Shown: piece after piece, positions 35,897 through 44,332 of the stretch
How the letters are laid out: each line of letters opens with the position of its first letter
How positions within the stretch are numbered: position 1 is the stretch's first letter
NCBI GenBank assembly: GCA_017308235.1
Contig: JAFKFL010000025.1
Coordinates: 1 to 64,000 of the forward strand
Origin: Alphaproteobacteria bacterium
Lineage (GTDB): Bacteria > Pseudomonadota > Alphaproteobacteria > Reyranellales > Reyranellaceae
Length of the DNA stretch: 64,000 nucleotides
Direction: 5' to 3'
Program-made: the position numbers and the translations under genes
The notes under the pieces: model-generated
What the model was told of the DNA's origin: nothing
Databases searched by the model: none
The model's input: only the letters and a program-made list of their open reading frames with translations

Positions 35897-37050
35897 AGCG
35901 CCGGGCGCTGCTGCTGGGAGCCCTGTTCTTCCCGATGGCCGCGCATGCCCGGACCCCGAAGAAGGCGGTGAAGAAAGCGGCGCCACGCGCCCCGGCGAAG
36001 GCCGCTGAACCGGCTGTCGTGGCGCGCGAGCCGCCGGGGCCACCGCCCTTGAAGGAAGCGAAGTCGCAGCTGATCGCCTTCAACGCGTCGCCGTTCCCCT
36101 ATAGCGGTCTCATCCCCGGCACCAACAAGCCGTTCCTCGACGTGCGCGACGGCAAGCGCCGCGGCCACACCACGCTGCGCGGCGACATATGCTGGGAGGA
36201 CACGACCTACTCGGATCGCCGATCGCTGCTCTATTTGCCGCCCGGCTACAATCCGCAGCGTCCGTCGTTGATCGTGCTGTTCCTGCACGGCCAGGGCGCG
36301 ACGCTGGAGCGCGATGTGATGGCCCGTCAGGCGGTGCCGCGCCAGATCGCCGAGTCGGGCAAGAACGTCGCCCTGGTCGCGCCGCAACTCGCTGTCGATG
36401 CCGCCGATTCGAGCGCCGGCAACTTCTGGCGGCCGGGCTATCTCGCGACCTATATCGATGAGGCGGCGGAACGGCTGATGCGGCTCTATGGCGACAAGCG
36501 CGCGGGCCCGCACTTCAATGCCGCGCCGGTGATCATCGTGTCCTATAGCGGCGGCTATCTCTCGACGGCCTACGCTCTGGAGCGCGGCGGCGCCCTCTAT
36601 CGCGTGAAAGGCGTTGTCCTGCTCGACTCGCTCTATGGCGACGAGGAGAAGTTCGCCGGCTGGGCGGCAACGCGCCGCCAGACCGGCTTCTTGTTGAGTG
36701 CCTACACAGAGTCCACGCGCGACAGCAATGCGACGCTCGAAAGCCTGCTCGCCCGGCGCCGCGTTCCTTATGCCAGCACGCTACCCAGGACATTGACGCC
36801 AGGCACGGTCGCGTTCGTCGGTTGCGGCAGTGCCGATCTTCATGGCGATTTTGTTACGCATGCCTGGTCGACCGACCCGGTGAAGCATGCGCTGGCTATG
36901 ATTCCCGGCTACGAACCTGTTGCACCGCCCGAGCCGCCCAAGGCCGTGCCGGCGAAGGCCGTGCCGTCCAAACCTGCACCTCGCAAGCCCGCACCCTCCA
37001 AGCCGAAACCCAAGCCTGCGCCGGCCGTTCGTGCTAGGAAGAAGGTATGA
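35893..37050 (+). CDS. Exported alpha/beta-hydrolase-like protein with basic Pro-rich tail
   Basis: GTG start at 35893, overlapping the previous stop (GTGA). 385 residues: signal peptide VKRRALLLGALFFPMAAHAR, Lys/Pro/Ala linker, then a hydrolase-like domain (SLIVLFLHGQGATLERDVMA, VALVAPQLAVD, nucleophile-like IVSYSGGYLSTAYALE). The elbow is S-Y-S-G-G, consistent with a serine hydrolase. The C-terminal 50 residues are (A/K)P repeats such as KPAPRKPAPSKPKPKPAP, a likely cell-wall or periplasm spacer. The coupled start suggests it works with the upstream membrane protein. Confidence 0.82.
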   Translation: MKRRALLLGALFFPMAAHARTPKKAVKKAAPRAPAKAAEPAVVAREPPGPPPLKEAKSQLIAFNASPFPYSGLIPGTNKPFLDVRDGKRRGHTTLRGDICWEDTTYSDRRSLLYLPPGYNPQRPSLIVLFLHGQGATLERDVMARQAVPRQIAESGKNVALVAPQLAVDAADSSAGNFWRPGYLATYIDEAAERLMRLYGDKRAGPHFNAAPVIIVSYSGGYLSTAYALERGGALYRVKGVVLLDSLYGDEEKFAGWAATRRQTGFLLSAYTESTRDSNATLESLLARRRVPYASTLPRTLTPGTVAFVGCGSADLHGDFVTHAWSTDPVKHALAMIPGYEPVAPPEPPKAVPAKAVPSKPAPRKPAPSKPKPKPAPAVRARKKV

Positions 37051-37598
37051 GCGACACCCTTCGTCAGGAACTTCTGGATATTTTTGTCGGCCGCGCGACG
37101 CGCCGCTACGGATTGAGCGCCGTCAACCAATTGCAGCATGCGCTACAGGCGGCCGCATTGGCTGAAGCCGACGATGCGCCGCCTGCGACGGTGCTCGCCT
37201 CGTTGCTGCATGACGTCGGTCACATGATCCATGGGCTGGGCGAGGATCCGGCAGCGCGCGGCCTCGACGACCAGCACGAGGAGCTGGGCGCGACATGGCT
37301 GGCCGAGCGTTTCGATGCCGGGGTGAGCGAACCGGTCCGCATGCATGTTGCGGCCAAGCGCTATCTCTGCGCCGTCGAGCCCGACTACTTCGGCAAGCTC
37401 TCGCCCGATTCGGTCCGCAGCCTCGGCCTGCAGGGTGGGCCGATGTCGGCTGACGAGGTCGAGGACTTCCGGCGCAATCCCTTGTACGCGGAGGCCGTGC
37501 GGCTGCGCCGCTACGACGAGGCGGCGAAGGATCCGCGCACCAACACGCCTGATTTCGATCATTTCCTGCGCCACGTCGCAACCTGCCGCCGAGTCTGA
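37047..37598 (+). CDS. HD-domain protein related to PhnZ (phosphonate-type HD oxygenase)
   Basis: 183 residues; start overlaps the hydrolase stop by 4 bases. Metal-site blocks: QLQHALQAAALAE, LLHDVGH, QHEELGATWL, and the family's AAKRYLCAVEPDY and SVRSLGLQGGPMS, which I recall from HD oxygenases near PhnZ/TmpB. These use a di-iron centre to cleave C-P bonds. The region that in PhnZ reads YxGE before QLEHALQ is YGLS here, so the gating Glu appears to be Ser. No phosphonate genes are nearby. Function as an HD oxygenase is likely, phosphonate substrate uncertain. Confidence 0.8.
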   Translation: MSDTLRQELLDIFVGRATRRYGLSAVNQLQHALQAAALAEADDAPPATVLASLLHDVGHMIHGLGEDPAARGLDDQHEELGATWLAERFDAGVSEPVRMHVAAKRYLCAVEPDYFGKLSPDSVRSLGLQGGPMSADEVEDFRRNPLYAEAVRLRRYDEAAKDPRTNTPDFDHFLRHVATCRRV

Positions 37599-37602
37599 AC
37601 CC

Positions 37603-38526
37603 ATGATTGGCCGCAGCGACGTCGAGGCCGCATGGCGCCTCATCCAACCGCATGTCCGTCGCACGCCAGTGCTGGAGCTTCCCGCCGGCAGTTTTGGTGT
37701 ACGCGCGCCGCTGGCATTGAAATTGGAATCCCTGCAGCTCAGTGGCTCGTTCAAGGCCCGTGGCGCCTTCCACAAGCTTCTGGCGTCGAAAGTGCCGGCA
37801 GCCGGCATCGTCGCCGCGTCTGGCGGTAATCATGGTGCCGCTGCGGCCTATGCCGCCCGTGCACTGGGCCACAAGGCCGAGATCTTTGTGCCAACCATCG
37901 CTTCTTCCGCCAAGGTCGAGCGACTCAAAAGCTACTCCGCCGTCGTTCACCAGATCGGCGCGGTCTATGCCGAAGCGCGTGCGGCCTCGGAGAAACGTGC
38001 CGCGGAAACGGGCGCACTCATGGTGCCGGCCTATGAAGATGAAGTGGTGTTCGCAGGCGCCGGCAGCGTCGCGCTCGAGTTCGCAGAGCAGGCAACGTTT
38101 GATACCTTGCTGGTGGCTGTCGGCGGCGGTGGGCTTATTGCGGGCTGCGCGTCGGCGATCGGAGAAGGCACAAGGATCGTGGCAGTCGAGACCGAGGGGA
38201 CGCCGACGCTATACGAAGCGCTGCGTGCCGGCCGCCCGGTCGATGTCGCGATCTCGGGCATCGCCGCCGATGCGCTGGGCGCGAGTCTGATCGGCACCCC
38301 CAACTTCGAAGTTGCCCGCAGGCTCGTCCGTGAGTCCGTGCTCGTGAGCGACGAAGCCGTTCGCAAAGCCCAGCGCGCGTTGTGGGACCAGCTTCGTGTA
38401 ATCGCCGAGCCGGCCGGTGCCACAGGGCTCGCAGCCCTGATGTCCGGCGCCTACAAACGAGCCGCTGGCGAACGCGTCGCCACTTTGATCTGCGGCGCCA
38501 ACACGGATCCGGGATCGGTAGTCTAG
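37603..38526 (+). CDS. PLP-dependent threonine/serine dehydratase-like enzyme
   Basis: ATG at 37603, 4 bases after the HD gene stop. 307 residues. PLP site SGSFKARGAFHKLLAS with the Lys; Ser/Asn pocket ASGGNHGAAAAYAAR; glycine-rich phosphate loop VAVGGGGLIAGCASAIGEGT; end ICGANTDPG. These are fold II dehydratase features; threonine ammonia-lyase or serine racemase/dehydratase is the likely reaction. No ACT regulatory domain is present, so it would be the catabolic type. Confidence 0.92.
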   Translation: MIGRSDVEAAWRLIQPHVRRTPVLELPAGSFGVRAPLALKLESLQLSGSFKARGAFHKLLASKVPAAGIVAASGGNHGAAAAYAARALGHKAEIFVPTIASSAKVERLKSYSAVVHQIGAVYAEARAASEKRAAETGALMVPAYEDEVVFAGAGSVALEFAEQATFDTLLVAVGGGGLIAGCASAIGEGTRIVAVETEGTPTLYEALRAGRPVDVAISGIAADALGASLIGTPNFEVARRLVRESVLVSDEAVRKAQRALWDQLRVIAEPAGATGLAALMSGAYKRAAGERVATLICGANTDPGSVV

Positions 38527-38530
38527 ACTC

Positions 38531-39781
38531 TCAAGCCATCGTTCCGGCCATCTGCGTCAGGCCGAGCGCCACGGACAGGAGATCCGAGCCACCGGCCAGC
38601 CGGGCCGACGGCGCGGCCCGCGCGATCGCGGCGCGGACGGCCGGCACGCGGCTCGACCCGCCGGTCAGGAAGATCGTATCGATGGCGGCGGGACCAAGAC
38701 CCGCCAACGCGATGCAGTCGCTGGCCGCCTGATGCAGCCGATCGATCCTGGCGCCGATGGCACGGTCGAAATCGGCACGTGTCGTTGTGACGGCCAGGCC
38801 CGCTTCGAGAAAGGATAGAGGCAGCGCTGCGAATTTCTCGGCACTTAGTGCGATCTTCGCATCCTCGACGGCAAATGCCAGGCGATGGCCGAGCCGGTGG
38901 CGCACCACGTTCAGAAGACGTCCGACCTTCTCGGGTTCGCAGGCAAGCGACACCAGCTCGGCAAGCTCGCGCTCGTTCTGATAGGTGTACGCGAAGTTGA
39001 TCGTCGGCCACGCGGCAAGCACGTGATAGAGCGCGTTCGGCATTGGCAAGTCCTTCTCGAGGAGCAGCGTGCCAAGACCCAGGACTGGCATCACCGCGGC
39101 GAGGTTGAGGGCGGTGTCGAAATCCGTGCCGCCCACACGCACGCCGGTGGTCGCGAGCACGTCTCGGCGGCGCTCGCGGCGCTCGCGATGCTGCGGGCCG
39201 ACCCGGATGACCGAAAAGTCGCTCGTGCCGCCGCCGATGTCGGCGATCAGCGCCAGCTCCTCGCGCTGCACGGTCTGCTCGTAGTGATGGGCCGCTGCGA
39301 TAGGTTCGTACACGAACGTGACGTCGCGAAAGCCCGCTTGTCTCGCAATGGCTTCGAGCACCGACTGCGCGCGTGCGTCTGCCTCGTCATCGTCGTCGAC
39401 GAAGCGCACGGGCCGACCGTGCACGACCGCCGTGATCTCGCGCCCGGCGAAGGCCTCAGCCTTTTGTTTCAGATGCCGTACGAAGATCTCGACCACCTTC
39501 TTGAGCGGCACCTTGCGGCCTCCGAGGACGGTCTCCTCGTCGATCAGGGGCGAACCCAGGATCGACTTCAGCGCACGCATCAGCCGGCCTTCGGTCTGCC
39601 CGACATAGGCCGCGATGGCGTCGTTGCCGAACAGCACCCGACTTTTTTCTTCGTAATCGAAGAACACTGCACTTGGCACCAGGGTGCTGTCGCCCTCGAT
39701 AGGTGCAAGCGCTGCTGTCTTGTCGCGGACAACGCCGATGGCCGAGTTCGACGTCCCGAAATCCAATCCGCAAGCGATCAT
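38531..39781 (-). CDS. Hsp70-family protein (YegD-like)
   Basis: Start at 39781 behind GAGGGGA. 416 residues. The ATPase core is clear: CGLDFGTSNSAIGVV, VTFVYEPIAAAHHYEQTV, LIADIGGGTSDFSVIRVG and DTIFLTGGSSRVPAVRAAIA. It covers only the nucleotide-binding domain with short extras and no classical substrate-binding domain, like E. coli YegD (about 450 residues). Role is unknown; probably a chaperone-like regulator. Its stop is 4 bases from the stop of the convergent dehydratase gene. Confidence 0.9.
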   Translation of the reverse strand: MIACGLDFGTSNSAIGVVRDKTAALAPIEGDSTLVPSAVFFDYEEKSRVLFGNDAIAAYVGQTEGRLMRALKSILGSPLIDEETVLGGRKVPLKKVVEIFVRHLKQKAEAFAGREITAVVHGRPVRFVDDDDEADARAQSVLEAIARQAGFRDVTFVYEPIAAAHHYEQTVQREELALIADIGGGTSDFSVIRVGPQHRERRERRRDVLATTGVRVGGTDFDTALNLAAVMPVLGLGTLLLEKDLPMPNALYHVLAAWPTINFAYTYQNERELAELVSLACEPEKVGRLLNVVRHRLGHRLAFAVEDAKIALSAEKFAALPLSFLEAGLAVTTTRADFDRAIGARIDRLHQAASDCIALAGLGPAAIDTIFLTGGSSRVPAVRAAIARAAPSARLAGGSDLLSVALGLTQMAGTMA

Positions 39782-39877
39782 CACTGTCCCCTCAAGTCGC
39801 GAAGGGGATCTCATCTATAGAGACGCGCCCACTGTTGCTAGACTGTTTCTTTTCGTCTAACCTCGCCGTGCTCATGG

Positions 39878-39905
39878 GACGCCCGAGACATCGGGCGTCT
39901 TTTTT
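39878..39905 (+). terminator. Strong intrinsic terminator oriented to the plus strand
   Basis: GACGCCCGA (39878-39886) and TCGGGCGTC (39891-39899) form a perfect 9-bp stem with a 4-base loop, followed by TTTTTTG. In the minus direction there is no T-run. Both flanking genes are on the minus strand, so it would end a short plus-strand transcript. Confidence 0.7.
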
Positions 39906-39917
39906 GTTGGCTTCTTC

Positions 39918-41213
39918 TCAGGGCGAGGACGCCGCCGGCGCGCGAAGGCGCTGGATACTGACCAGGAGACCGTCCCAGGGCCAGGTCAGCAGGGTCGTAC
40001 GCGACACGCGCAGATATCCGGCGATCATGGCGATGTCGTTGTCGGTAAGCTTCTCCCGGAAACCCGGCATGGTTGGTCCTGGCGCGATCCCGTCACGGGT
40101 GATCCCGTCGAGCACGATGCGGATGTAGTTCTCCGGCTTCTCCGCCCAGACAGCGGCGCTGAGCCCGATCGGCGACCGCGCCATGCTGGTCATCGCTCCA
40201 CGTTTCTCGTGGCAGCTGCTGCAGAACTCGAGATATCGCTGCGCGCCGTAGCGCTCGTTGTCGTCGCGGGGAGCCAGAGGCGCGGTCGCCCTGGCGATGC
40301 CGGCCTTCTGATCGTGCGCGTAGGTGATGAAGCTCGTGAAATAAGCCGCAAGGGCCTCGATGTCCGAATCGGGCAAGCCCCGCAGGCTCTGGACCACTTT
40401 CTGCATCGGCTCGAGCGCCACGCCGTGCGGCACACTCTCGCCGGTGCGCAGGTAGTCGACGAGCTGGGCCCGGGTCCAGGGCTGGGGCGAGGCGGCGACA
40501 TCGAGCGGGGAGGCCCACCATCCGTCGACCAGGGCGCCGCCGTAGGGATGGCCGGCCTCCTCGGCGCCCAGGACATTGCGCGGCGTATGACAGCTGCTGC
40601 AGTGGGCGACCGCCTCGGCGAGATAGGCGCCGCGGTTCCATTGCGCATCCCGCGTCGCATCCGGCTGATAAGGACCCGGCGCGAGATAGATTGCCTTCCA
40701 TGTCGCCTGCAGAGAGCGGATATAGAACGGGAAAGGCACGCGATTGGATGGCGTTTGCGCTTTCACGGGCGGCAGGTTCATCAGGTAAGCGTAGAGCGCG
40801 CCGATGTCCTCGTCGGTGAGCTGGGTGAAGTGGTCGACGGGGAGGGCGGTGGCGAAGAGATGCTTGCCATCGCGCGCGACGCCGTCACGCAGCGCCCGGG
40901 CGAAGGCGTCGAGCGACCAGTTGCCGATGCCGGTTTCCGCATCCGGCGTGATGTTGCTCGAATAGATGGTGCCGAACAGGCGCGCAAACGGCCGGCCGCC
41001 GGCACCCGGCTGTCCCCCCTTCGTCGTATGGCAATCCATGCAACGCGCGGCACTGGCCAGCACCTTGCCCTTGTTGACCAGCGCGGGGGCAAAGGAAGCC
41101 GCAGCCGGCGGATCGACGGGCGGGATCGCCGGCTGCCAGGCAGCCGCCATGTAGGCCAGCACCGAAACGCTGCCCACGCAGACGAAACCCAGGGCCCACC
41201 TGATCGCCAACAA
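39918..41213 (-). CDS. Tri-haem cytochrome c (alcohol dehydrogenase cytochrome subunit type)
   Basis: 431 residues with signal segment (MLAIRWALGFVCVGSVSVLA). Three CxxCH haem sites: CMDCH near 57-61, CSSCH near 204-208 and CSSCH near 331-335. The spacing and blocks such as GGRPFARLFGTIYSSNITPD and YLAEAVAHCSSCHTPRN are those of membrane cytochrome c subunits of periplasmic PQQ or flavin dehydrogenases. It passes electrons from such an enzyme to ubiquinone or an oxidase. No partner dehydrogenase is adjacent. Lies 69 bases downstream of the binding-protein gene. Confidence 0.93.
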   Translation of the reverse strand: MLAIRWALGFVCVGSVSVLAYMAAAWQPAIPPVDPPAAASFAPALVNKGKVLASAARCMDCHTTKGGQPGAGGRPFARLFGTIYSSNITPDAETGIGNWSLDAFARALRDGVARDGKHLFATALPVDHFTQLTDEDIGALYAYLMNLPPVKAQTPSNRVPFPFYIRSLQATWKAIYLAPGPYQPDATRDAQWNRGAYLAEAVAHCSSCHTPRNVLGAEEAGHPYGGALVDGWWASPLDVAASPQPWTRAQLVDYLRTGESVPHGVALEPMQKVVQSLRGLPDSDIEALAAYFTSFITYAHDQKAGIARATAPLAPRDDNERYGAQRYLEFCSSCHEKRGAMTSMARSPIGLSAAVWAEKPENYIRIVLDGITRDGIAPGPTMPGFREKLTDNDIAMIAGYLRVSRTTLLTWPWDGLLVSIQRLRAPAASSP

Positions 41214-41282
41214 TCGCTCCCCTTAAGCCTTCGGCCACCCTAGCGGGGACAACGGTGGAGTGTCAGGCGCCTGTTTGCTGGC

Positions 41283-42884
41283 TCAGGCGGCCAGCCAGAG
41301 ATCGTGCCAGCTCGCGGCGGCAAAATCTGCGTCGTTCGAATGGTTGCGCACGCTGGCACTGGCGAGGGTGATCGTGTCGACCTCGACCAGGGGCAGAAGC
41401 GGCGCGTCATGCGTGACGATCTTCTGGAACGTGGCCACAAGCGTCTTGCGCTCGGCCTCGTCCGTCTCGGTCTTGATCCTATCCACCAGCGCGTCGAGCT
41501 CCGGGTTGGAATAGCCGGAGGCATTGCAGAAGGGCACGCCCTTTCTGATGCCGTCGCTCGTGTAGTACCGCGTCGTCGTGGGGACCGGTTCCGAAGGGTT
41601 CGACTGGTTGGAAATCGCGAGGTCGAAATCGTAGTCGGTGTAGAGGCGCCGTACCGACGTCGTGCGGTCCGGCACCGTGAGCGTGACGCCAATGCCAAGG
41701 TCTTCCAGCGCCTGCTTCACCGCGACGCCGACCTGGCCGTTCTCCGCGAACCAGCCGGCGGCAACCAGATCGACCGTAAAGCGCTTGGCCTTTCCTTTTT
41801 GCGGGAAGCCGGCCTTGTCCAGGAGTGCGGCGGCTCTCATCGGGTCGAAGGCGGTGCTGGTGATGTCGTCGGAGAAGAAGGCCGTGTTGGACGAGAAGAT
41901 AGGACTTGTCCCCGCGCGCCCATAGCCGCGGTAGACGGTCTTGGCCATCGTCTCGCGGTCGATGCCATGGAACAGCGCCTGCCTCACCTCGCGCTCGGCG
42001 AGAATGGGGCGCCGCAGATTGCATTCGAGGGTGGTTGCCCAGGCGCGCTCCTCATAGCCTTTCGATGTCGCGACGAGTTTGCCTGTGGCCGTGAGCCGAT
42101 CGATCTCCGACAGCGCGACCGGTGTGAAGACTCCAATCTGGATATCGCCTGCCTCCAGCGCAGCCGCGCGGCCGGCGGGATCGCGCACGTAGCGGATGAT
42201 CAGGCGGTCCAGATAGGGAAAGCCCTTGCGCCAATAGGCATCGTTGCGAACAAACTCGATATGGCTGCCACGCACCCAGCGCTGGAACTTCCAGGGGCCA
42301 GTGCCGATGGGTGCGTTGTTCGCGGCATTGGTGGCAGGATTGCTGCCGCCGTAGATGTGCCGGGGCAGCACATAGTTTGCGCTGCCGATCAGCAGCGACG
42401 CGAAGAACGAGGCTGGCGTGGGTTTGCTGAACCGGAAGACCACCGTCTGGGGGTCGGGAGAATCGACGCCGGTGAAATCGGCGAGCGCCAAAGGGTCGGC
42501 GCGCTTGGCCCAGATCTCAGTCACGGAGTAGGCGACGTCGCCTGATGTCATCGGCTTGCCGTCGTGGAAGGTCACGCCCTTGCGAAGCTTGACGGTATAG
42601 GACTTGAAGTCAGGGGCAGGTTGCCAACTCTCGGCGAGCACGCCCTCGAAGTCGCCCTCCAGGCGGCGGCGCGCCAGCCGCTCGAGCACCTTGGAGGCGG
42701 AGAAAGTCGGGCTGGGGCCGCCACCCGACGGTACGTAGCAGGCCTGCGGCTCACCATTGCCCAAGGTCGCGACCAGCGTGCCGCCGTATCGTGGTTCTTC
42801 CTGCGCCCATACGCGTCGTGACGCGCTCGCTAGGCCGGCGGCCAGCGTGCCGATGACGAAGGTTCGCCTGGAAAGCGCGTTCAC
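41283..42884 (-). CDS. ABC transporter substrate-binding protein, family 5 (peptide-type)
   Basis: GTG start, 533 residues. Signal MNALSRRTFVIGTLAAGLAS, then GGTLVATLGNGEPQACYVPS. Core blocks: SYTVKLRKGVTFHDGKPMTS, GTGPWKFQRWVRGSHIEFVR, VRQALFHGIDRETMAKTVYR. It resembles the protein at 47059-48660 and probably arose by duplication. No permease genes are next to it; it lies 9 bases after the thioesterase gene, as the last-but-one gene of a minus-strand group, and may use permeases elsewhere. Confidence 0.93.
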   Translation of the reverse strand: MNALSRRTFVIGTLAAGLASASRRVWAQEEPRYGGTLVATLGNGEPQACYVPSGGGPSPTFSASKVLERLARRRLEGDFEGVLAESWQPAPDFKSYTVKLRKGVTFHDGKPMTSGDVAYSVTEIWAKRADPLALADFTGVDSPDPQTVVFRFSKPTPASFFASLLIGSANYVLPRHIYGGSNPATNAANNAPIGTGPWKFQRWVRGSHIEFVRNDAYWRKGFPYLDRLIIRYVRDPAGRAAALEAGDIQIGVFTPVALSEIDRLTATGKLVATSKGYEERAWATTLECNLRRPILAEREVRQALFHGIDRETMAKTVYRGYGRAGTSPIFSSNTAFFSDDITSTAFDPMRAAALLDKAGFPQKGKAKRFTVDLVAAGWFAENGQVGVAVKQALEDLGIGVTLTVPDRTTSVRRLYTDYDFDLAISNQSNPSEPVPTTTRYYTSDGIRKGVPFCNASGYSNPELDALVDRIKTETDEAERKTLVATFQKIVTHDAPLLPLVEVDTITLASASVRNHSNDADFAAASWHDLWLAA

Positions 42885-42893
42885 CTGGCGATC

Positions 42894-43322
42894 TTAGCCC
42901 GCAAGCGTCGAATAGGTTGCGCGGCCCACGGCGACCAGCGCCTTCTGCTCGTTGAAGACGTCGACATCGACCACGCCCACGCTCTTGCCGGCACGGCGCA
43001 CCTTTGCGGTGGTGATCAGCTTGGTCTTGATCGCGGGCCGGAGGTAGTCGACGCGGAAGTTGACCGTCGGCAGGCCGCGCCTGAGCGCCATGACCAGTGC
43101 GTAGTCGCCGACCGTATCGATGATGGCCGCGATCGGCCCGCCATGCCATTGGCCGGTGCCCTTGCCGCGCTCGAACTCCGGCCGCATCTCGCAAACCATG
43201 GTGACCTGTTCTCTGGCGGCATCGGCCTCCGTGATCTTGAGGCCGAGGAAGGAGATGAATGGCGAATGGTCGAGCATCGCCTGCATCTCGTCGCCCGAGA
43301 GCGGCTTTGGTGCCTCGCTCAT
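42894..43322 (-). CDS. PaaI-type hotdog thioesterase
   Basis: 142 residues. SPFISFLGLKITEAD, GQWHGGPIAAIIDTVGDYAL and VNFRVDYLRPAIKTKL are the PaaI/hotdog fold blocks; the HGGPIAAIIDT segment holds the acidic catalytic residue. Hydrolyses an acyl-CoA in the cytoplasm. Its start overlaps the quinone oxidoreductase stop by 4 bases, giving a coupled operon with the acyl-CoA ligase. Confidence 0.92.
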   Translation of the reverse strand: MSEAPKPLSGDEMQAMLDHSPFISFLGLKITEADAAREQVTMVCEMRPEFERGKGTGQWHGGPIAAIIDTVGDYALVMALRRGLPTVNFRVDYLRPAIKTKLITTAKVRRAGKSVGVVDVDVFNEQKALVAVGRATYSTLAG

Positions 43323-44332
43323 GGTGCCACCACGACCTTGCCGAACACTTCACGGTCCTCGATCACGCGCAAGGCCTCGCGCGCTTCATCGAGCTTGAAG
43401 ACCTTGTCGACCAGCACCTTGAGCTTGCCGCTTTGCACCAGCTCCAGAAGCTTCTCGATGTCGCTTCTCATCCAGCCATTGGAGCCCAGCACCTTGAGCT
43501 CGAAGGTCCAGATGAAGCGGATGTCCTCCTTGGGGTCGAAGCCTGCGGTGGCGCCGCAGGTCAGCAGCCGGCCGCCGACCTTCAGCACCTTGAACGACTT
43601 CACCCAGGTGTCGCCGCCCGTATAGTTCACTACGACATCGACGCCACGGTCGGTGCCGCCACCGCGCCGCGTCGGCTTGCCATAGAGCTTGTAGATCTCG
43701 TCCTGGAAGTCGCGCGTGACGTAGTTGATGGTCTTGTCCGCCCCCAGTTCGATGAGGCGCTTGGCCTTGGCGTCGGTGCCGGCGCAAGCGACCACCTCAG
43801 CGCCGGCGAGCTTGGCGAGCTGCAGGCAGCAGACGCCGACGCCACCGGAAGCCCCCAGGATCAGGACCTTCTCGCCCTTCGCGACGTGCCCGTTGGTCAC
43901 CATCATGCGCAGCGCCGTGCCGTAGGCGACGGGAAGGGCTGCGGCATCGGCGAAGCTCACGCCGTCGGGAATCCGGACGAGCTGGTGCGCGCGTGCCTTG
44001 CAGAGCTCGGCCAGTCCGCCGTGCACGGTCTCGCCCATCAGCCCGCCCTCGACACGGTTGATCGGATCGACCAGCACGCGGTCGCCCTTCTTCCAGCCCG
44101 TGACGCCCGGGCCGACCTCGGCGATCTCGCCCGCGACGTCGAGCCCCATGATGGCCGGCATCGGCACCTTGATGCCGGGCATGCCGCGACGGGTGAACAC
44201 ATCGTGGTAGTTGAGCGACGCGGCCTTGACCGCCACGATCACGTCGCCTTCCCCCGGCTTCGGATCGGGGAAGCTGGTCTCGAAGTTCAGGCGGTCGGGC
44301 CCGCCATGTTCGCGGACGACGGCTGCTCTCAT
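43319..44332 (-). CDS. Zinc-binding dehydrogenase / NADPH:quinone oxidoreductase-like (MDR)
   Basis: Start at 44332 ([18 protein letters not shown]), overlapping the ligase stop by 4 bases. 337 residues. Medium-chain dehydrogenase blocks: [48 protein letters not shown] and the NADP motif [20 protein letters not shown]. The catalytic zinc Cys/His pattern is not obvious, which fits the quinone oxidoreductase (zinc-free) group. Substrate likely a CoA ester or quinone linked to the pathway. Confidence 0.9.
   Translation of the reverse strand: MRAAVVREHGGPDRLNFETSFPDPKPGEGDVIVAVKAASLNYHDVFTRRGMPGIKVPMPAIMGLDVAGEIAEVGPGVTGWKKGDRVLVDPINRVEGGLMGETVHGGLAELCKARAHQLVRIPDGVSFADAAALPVAYGTALRMMVTNGHVAKGEKVLILGASGGVGVCCLQLAKLAGAEVVACAGTDAKAKRLIELGADKTINYVTRDFQDEIYKLYGKPTRRGGGTDRGVDVVVNYTGGDTWVKSFKVLKVGGRLLTCGATAGFDPKEDIRFIWTFELKVLGSNGWMRSDIEKLLELVQSGKLKVLVDKVFKLDEAREALRVIEDREVFGKVVVAP

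Noticed and set aside
33194-36043. 949-codon minus-strand ORF opposite the membrane protein
   Set aside because: Arg/His/Glu-rich shadow; the plus strand gives clear membrane helices and synthase motifs.
37047-37598. Confident phosphonate oxygenase PhnZ
   Set aside because: The gating Glu is replaced and no phosphonate genes are near; kept as PhnZ-related only.
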